The notes under the pieces are model-generated. The model ran no database searches. It saw only the letters and a list, made by a program, of their open reading frames with translations, and was not told where the DNA came from. From contig JACSVZ010000011.1 of assembly GCA_014706295.1 (NCBI GenBank), positions 10,818,163 through 10,882,162 of the forward strand: 64,000 nt of DNA. The letters run 5' to 3'. This stretch comes from Lycocorax pyrrhopterus obiensis. Its lineage: Eukaryota > Chordata > Aves > Passeriformes > Paradisaeidae. Shown piece after piece: positions 63,962 through 64,000 of this stretch; position 1 is the first letter of the stretch; every line of letters begins with the position of its first letter. A program made the position numbers and the translations under genes.

Positions 63962-64000
63962 GGCTTTGTTTAGAGGTGAAGTATTTACAATACTCCAATA

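Noticed and set aside
1..64000. CRISPR arrays, bacterial operons, ribosome-binding sites, phage or plasmid modules
   Set aside because: The composition, splice-like signals and CR1 LINE indicate vertebrate DNA; no regularly spaced repeats or prokaryotic gene organisation are present.

Overview
The window looks like vertebrate, most probably avian, non-coding DNA. It is moderately AT-rich, CpG is depleted outside a few patches, and no long open frame resembles a known protein family. Interspersed repeats are sparse. The bird call rests mainly on a 5'-truncated CR1 LINE near the right edge (about 63743-63850, minus strand). The low repeat content and a solo endogenous-retrovirus LTR of a type I associate with bird genomes fit it too. 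The LTR is at 7125-7769 and has TG...CA ends and a 5-bp target-site duplication. Several decayed MIR-like (CORE-SINE) remnants fit any amniote. I could not run a repeat library or a protein search, so clade and family names are recognition, not computation.

Layout: 1-5 kb is gene-free, with an AT-rich stretch that looks like a conserved non-coding element at the left edge, a T15 tract that could be the poly(A) tail of a minus-strand retrocopy (about 1.7 kb), and a small CpG-dense patch (about 5.1 kb). The 5-9 kb part holds a 20-bp tandem repeat, a homeodomain-site-like AT-rich block (6.3-6.5 kb), the solo LTR and a weak terminal-exon-like structure. The 9-23 kb part is gene-free, with MIR-like fragments, a perfect 19-bp inverted repeat (13.05 kb), a GAAA microsatellite and an AT-rich block at 22.8-23.5 kb. 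At 23695-23788 lies the best exon-like structure of the window. From 24 to 46 kb there are only compositional features: a 93-nt G-free run and GC-rich patches with few stop codons. From 46 to 54 kb there are MIR-like fragments, a minus-strand G-quadruplex motif and a diverged pair of 70-bp repeats. From 54 to 64 kb there is one weak exon-like structure and the terminal CR1.

No operon, pathway or gene system can be supported. The numerous open frames of 60-276 codons are explained by chance. The window is best read as intergenic or long-intron sequence, possibly with one small exon and some candidate regulatory elements.
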